Shown piece after piece: positions 63,458 through 64,000 of a DNA stretch of 64,000 nucleotides. Each line of letters begins with the position of its first letter. The stretch's first letter is position 1. The notes below the pieces were generated by a model. It searched no databases. It was not told the DNA's origin and saw only the letters and a list, made by a program, of their open reading frames with translations. Both the position numbers and the translations under genes were made by a program. The DNA is from Streptomyces sp. NBC_01439 (GTDB lineage Bacteria; Actinomycetota; Actinomycetes; Streptomycetales; Streptomycetaceae): assembly GCF_036227605.1 (NCBI RefSeq), contig NZ_CP109487.1, positions 7,675,001 to 7,739,000 on the forward strand, written 5' to 3'.

Positions 63458-64000
63458 TCAACCGAACGACGGGACGATCTTCTTCTTGCCGCCCTCCTTC
63501 TTCCAGGAGATGCGGGCGTCGAAGGTCTTGCCCTTGGCCGAGACGAAGCCCGTGCCCTGGATGGTCTTACCGGCCGCCAGGTCCTTGCGCTGCGCATCGG
63601 TGAAGGTCACCTGGCACCAGGACCGAGGTGGCTCGTCGTCGGAGCCGAAATCAGGGGTGATCTTCCTGGCCTTCGCGTCCCAGGTGACCTTGCAACCGAA
63701 GGTCTTGCGAGTCCGCGCGCTGACGAAGTCGTCGATCTCCAGCGCCTGGCCCGCCAGGAGCACCGCGACCTCCGCCGGCGTGAACGTCCGGCCAGACCAC
63801 TCCGTCGGCTTGTCCGGCACCTCCAGCTGGAACCCGACGAACTTGCGACCCTTGAAGTTGCCGACGCCGAGCGCACCGGTGGCCGGGAAGGGCTTGTTCT
63901 CCTTCGGCCTCGCCTCGAACGAGATCGTTTCGCCCGCGAGCAGCTTTGCCACCTCGTCATCGCTGAACTCGTGGCCCGACCAGACCTTCTTGAAGGCGAC
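63458..64000 (-). CDS. Topoisomerase-tail-like repeat protein (5' end outside window)
   Basis: The C-terminal 180 residues of a protein that continues past the right edge. It consists of about three repeats with the plan W-S-G-x2-F-[ST]-x2-[EQ]-x6-AG (KVWSGHEFSDDEVAKLLAGE; TEWSGRTFTPAEVAVLLAGQ; RSWCQVTFTDAQRKDLAAGK). Each is followed by a strand rich in K, F and G (FVSAKGKTFDARISWK) and a closing PDFG/PSFG. Such repeats occur at the end of type IA topoisomerase or DUF3945-like proteins carried by conjugative elements. The N-terminal catalytic part is not visible, so the assignment is tentative. Confidence 0.6.
   Translation of the reverse strand, partial: VAFKKVWSGHEFSDDEVAKLLAGETISFEARPKENKPFPATGALGVGNFKGRKFVGFQLEVPDKPTEWSGRTFTPAEVAVLLAGQALEIDDFVSARTRKTFGCKVTWDAKARKITPDFGSDDEPPRSWCQVTFTDAQRKDLAAGKTIQGTGFVSAKGKTFDARISWKKEGGKKKIVPSFG

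Noticed and set aside
63178..63597. A 139-codon minus-strand frame before the conjugation operon
   Set aside because: Overlaps the topoisomerase-tail-like gene in another frame, is Arg/Ser/Pro-rich and has no ribosome site.

Overview
The window is a very GC-rich actinobacterial chromosome segment, almost certainly from a Streptomyces. Supporting signs are the 23S-5S rRNA tail, the glycine riboswitch in front of gcvP, a DUF5999 peptide, a ScbR-type (gamma-butyrolactone receptor family) regulator, a MocR regulator, several probable leaderless promoters and third-position G/C in nearly every gene. No species can be named from sequence alone.

Layout. 1-2,250: 3' part of a 23S rRNA gene, 5S rRNA and the rrn terminator. 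2,338-12,600: a rightward block, apparently core genome. It holds a CDP-alcohol phosphatidyltransferase, a nucleotidyltransferase fused to a worn-out phosphomannomutase domain, DUF881 / small basic protein / DUF881 membrane genes, a GarA-like FHA protein, FtsR (MerR), a bifunctional-nuclease-fold protein, a second MerR regulator and DNA polymerase IV. This order suggests housekeeping coupling of envelope, division and 2-oxoglutarate metabolism. 12,600-22,330: PRC-barrel protein, tandem glycine riboswitch plus gcvP, DUF5999, a glutamate-cysteine ligase family enzyme, a CPBP protease, a membrane protein and a PhzF-like enzyme.

22,660-37,120: mostly regulators paired with small enzymes or exporters: a two-component system, AraC with an alpha/beta hydrolase, a histidine-rich PadR, three EamA transporters, a MocR/PPOX divergent pair with a palindromic operator, a LysR/EamA divergent pair, and an isochorismatase-fold protein that has lost all three catalytic residues. 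37,300-41,900: a heterodimeric ABC transporter behind a candidate autoregulator element, followed by the ScbR-like regulator. 42,300-43,700: a lipoprotein, a truncated RHS pseudogene and an insertion-sequence end. The same 18-bp end also occurs alone at 25,754. 43,671-44,899: a short HipA-family kinase translationally coupled to a DUF3037 protein.

45,000-54,110: ordinary metabolism and repair: two SDR reductases, an oligopeptide-type binding lipoprotein, uracil-DNA glycosylase, a DinB-fold protein, a Gfo/Idh/MocA oxidoreductase overlapping Lnt, and an NTF2-like protein. 54,177-64,000: the edge or remains of an integrative conjugative element. It contains a broken tyrosine recombinase lacking its C-terminal active-site segment, a small lipoprotein and a membrane protein, then a leftward conjugation-type operon. 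The operon holds a two-TM PrgI/VirB3-like protein, a VirB4-like protein without Walker A or Walker B motifs, and a VirB6/TrbL-like membrane protein with a long repetitive tail. A repeat-containing topoisomerase-tail-like gene is cut by the window end. This right-hand module is the least conventional part of the window.
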